Assembly (NCBI GenBank): GCA_026129385.1 | Contig: JAHCIE010000182.1 | Location: 1-6,720 of the forward strand | DNA from: Anaerolineae bacterium | GTDB taxonomy: Bacteria; Chloroflexota; Anaerolineae; Epilineales; JAHCIE01 | DNA length: 6,720 nucleotides | Direction of reading: 5' to 3' | Shown: positions 5,655 through 6,720 of the stretch, in pieces | Numbering within the stretch: the first letter of the stretch is position 1 | Layout of the letters: each line of letters begins with the position of its first letter | Notes under the pieces: generated by a model | Databases searched by the model: none | What the model saw: only the letters and a program-made list of their open reading frames with translations | What the model was told of the DNA's origin: nothing | Translations under genes and position numbers: made by a program

Positions 5655-6093
5655 ACGTCAACGCAAACCCGAGTTGGCTTAACGACTCGGCAAGGTCGCC
5701 ACTCTCGGCAGCCAGGCGGCTCGTCAGGTCGGCCCACGTTGCCTGCGACCAGATTTCCAGGCGGTCACCCGCCCCCACAATCACGGCCCCGGTGTCCAGG
5801 CTGGCATACCGGCGCAGGGCTTCGGGTAGGACCAGCCCGCCTCGCCCATCCAGCGTCAGCGCGCTTGCGCCGCCTAGAATCAGGCGCATCAGCCCACGTG
5901 CGACGCCGCGCGTCAGCGGCAGCGTACTGATAGCGCCGGCGACGCGCTCCCCTTCGGCGGCCGGGTAGATGACCAGGCAGCCATCGAGGCCCCGCGTGAC
6001 GACCAGGCCCTGGGCCAGGTCGGCGCGGAAGGGCGGCGGCACAATCATGCGCCCACTTGCATCCAACGCCTGCCCATACTCACCGTAGAACAT
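5653..6093 (-). CDS. mraZ: MraZ-family transcriptional regulator
   Basis: MraZ is a DNA-binding regulator of the division and cell wall (dcw) cluster that forms ring-shaped oligomers from two SpoVT/AbrB-like halves. The 146-residue product fits the family in length and shows MFYGEYGQALDASGRMIVP at the N-terminus, VVTRGLDGCLVIYP (31-44), a second half around 78-90, and RLEIWSQATW (111-120). The first DxxxR motif is intact (D11-ASG-R15). The second reads D82-GRG-G86, so the Arg expected there is Gly. The start is fixed by the family N-terminus. It lies 1 nt after the stop of the C25-like gene and has no good Shine-Dalgarno, so coupled translation is likely. It is followed by ftsZ rather than by mraW (rsmH), which is unusual. 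No TGGGN-type repeat array, the known MraZ target, is seen upstream in this window. Confidence 0.92.
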   Translation of the reverse strand: MFYGEYGQALDASGRMIVPPPFRADLAQGLVVTRGLDGCLVIYPAAEGERVAGAISTLPLTRGVARGLMRLILGGASALTLDGRGGLVLPEALRRYASLDTGAVIVGAGDRLEIWSQATWADLTSRLAAESGDLAESLSQLGFALT

Positions 6094-6094
6094 G

Positions 6095-6720
6095 CTAGCA
6101 TCCGTGCGCCATCACCAGCTTGGCGATGGCGCCATCGGCGTTGAGGGTTACCCGAATCAGGTGGCGGAAGGGCCGTTGGGTCGCATCTTCAACCACCGTG
6201 AGCGTCAGCGCTGGGCCAACCGGGCCGCTGCCCTTGCGATGCAGGCGCGGCGCGACCTGTATACGCATCGGCCCCAGGTCGGGCAGGCGTGCCCGTAGGT
6301 CGCGCTCGACGCGCCGTAGAGTCTCGGCTGTCGGTTCGATGGCTGGAGCGCCGAGGCTGAGACTGGGAACATGGGGGCGGTCAGGTGCGGCCGCGGCCGG
6401 TGGGACGGGGGGCGCCACGGCTCCCGACGGGCCACGGAAGGGACGTAGGGAGGGGTCGCCGTACAGGACGAAGGACAGTACCGCCTTCTGGTCTTCCGTA
6501 TCGACATACCCCTGGCGGCGCTGCATCTCCTCGATGAGGTCTAGTTTCGCCTGACGTAGGGCCTCGCCGAGGGGGAGGCCGCCGCGTAGTCGCTGCCAGA
6601 AGAGCAGGGCCAGCTGGTCGGTGGCCTGCAATGGCTCCGCCAGGCCCCCGTAGGCCACAGCGGTCGACCCGACAAAGGCGGCGGCGTGGGTATCCAGCAG
6701 GCGGAGGGCCATGCTGTTGG
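6095..6720 (-). CDS. C-terminal part of a C25 (gingipain-like) peptidase-family protein, 5' end outside the window
   Basis: The frame is open to the window edge; the ATG at 6712 is probably internal because the reading continues upstream through Asn-Ser. Numbering from that Met, residues 1-92 resemble, from memory, the end of the C25/caspase-like catalytic fold: AAFVGSTAVAYGG (11-23), PLGEALRQAKLDLI (47-60) and EDQKAVLSFVLYGDPSLRPF (73-92). The catalytic His and Cys should lie further upstream and cannot be checked. A Pro/Ala-rich linker (about 93-128) leads to a C-terminal domain (129-205) with a helix RRVERDLRARLPDL and strands ending in LIRVTLNADGAIAKLV. This domain resembles the 85-residue protein at 4077-4334. 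The stop is 1 nt before mraZ, implying one operon. A CHAT-type caspase-like domain is the main alternative, since both share this end of the fold. Confidence 0.65.
   Translation of the reverse strand, partial: NSMALRLLDTHAAAFVGSTAVAYGGLAEPLQATDQLALLFWQRLRGGLPLGEALRQAKLDLIEEMQRRQGYVDTEDQKAVLSFVLYGDPSLRPFRGPSGAVAPPVPPAAAAPDRPHVPSLSLGAPAIEPTAETLRRVERDLRARLPDLGPMRIQVAPRLHRKGSGPVGPALTLTVVEDATQRPFRHLIRVTLNADGAIAKLVMAHGC

Noticed and set aside
5630..5661. Possible ftsZ promoter TTGACG (minus, 5661-5656) with TATCTA 16 bp downstream
   Set aside because: The -10 matches only 3 of 6 bases, and the TTGACG simply encodes the last two mraZ codons.
6052..6077. TGGG-like repeats near the mraZ start as MraZ binding sites
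   Set aside because: Only two GGG-containing matches about 21 bp apart are seen, inside coding sequence, without the regular roughly 10-bp spacing of known MraZ targets.
4614..6720. A defence system built on a caspase-like peptidase with FtsZ and MraZ
   Set aside because: Caspase-fold proteins occur in some defence systems, but nothing here (effector, sensor, nuclease, mobile-element signs) supports it. FtsZ and MraZ are better explained by cell division.

Overview
The window is GC-rich bacterial DNA packed with genes. It holds two convergent gene groups that meet near position 4070. The gene types (CdaA/CdaR, a stand-alone HD protein, an MraZ and FtsZ pair, and a C25/gingipain-type peptidase tail) and the codon use fit a free-living bacterium, most likely a member of the Chloroflexota. 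That placement rests on general resemblance and is only moderately to weakly supported.

Plus-strand half (14-4062). An HD-domain phosphohydrolase of a widespread but uncharacterised family comes first. A 194-bp gap follows, holding a strong GC hairpin and a good extended -10 promoter. Then come argF (ornithine carbamoyltransferase), cdaA (membrane diadenylate cyclase) and cdaR (YbbR-repeat regulator of CdaA). argF and cdaA are 4 bp apart, and cdaA and cdaR overlap by one base, so the three look like one transcript. The glmM gene that often follows cdaR is absent; cdaR instead runs tail to tail into a minus-strand gene.

Minus-strand half (6720 down to 4077), read in transcription order. First is the 3' end of a C25 (gingipain-like) peptidase-family gene, which runs off the window. 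Then come mraZ (starting 1 nt after that stop), an ftsZ-type gene (about 40 bp further on), a 279-bp structured spacer, and an 85-residue unknown protein with a very strong Shine-Dalgarno. The FtsZ keeps the GTPase and T7-loop signatures but stops right after the core, without the usual linker and C-terminal binding peptide.

Most interesting points. (1) The 85-residue protein and the C-terminal domain of the C25-like protein appear to be the same small domain, an alpha helix followed by beta strands, placed on both sides of mraZ-ftsZ. (2) mraZ is joined to ftsZ and a C25-like gene rather than to mraW/ftsL. (3) Several family-signature residues are changed: RHL for RHR in CdaA, and DGRGG for DxxGR in the second half of MraZ. 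(4) Overlapping inverted repeats lie between mraZ and ftsZ, and further structured repeats follow ftsZ. No CRISPR, tRNA, rRNA, insertion sequence or clear defence system is visible.
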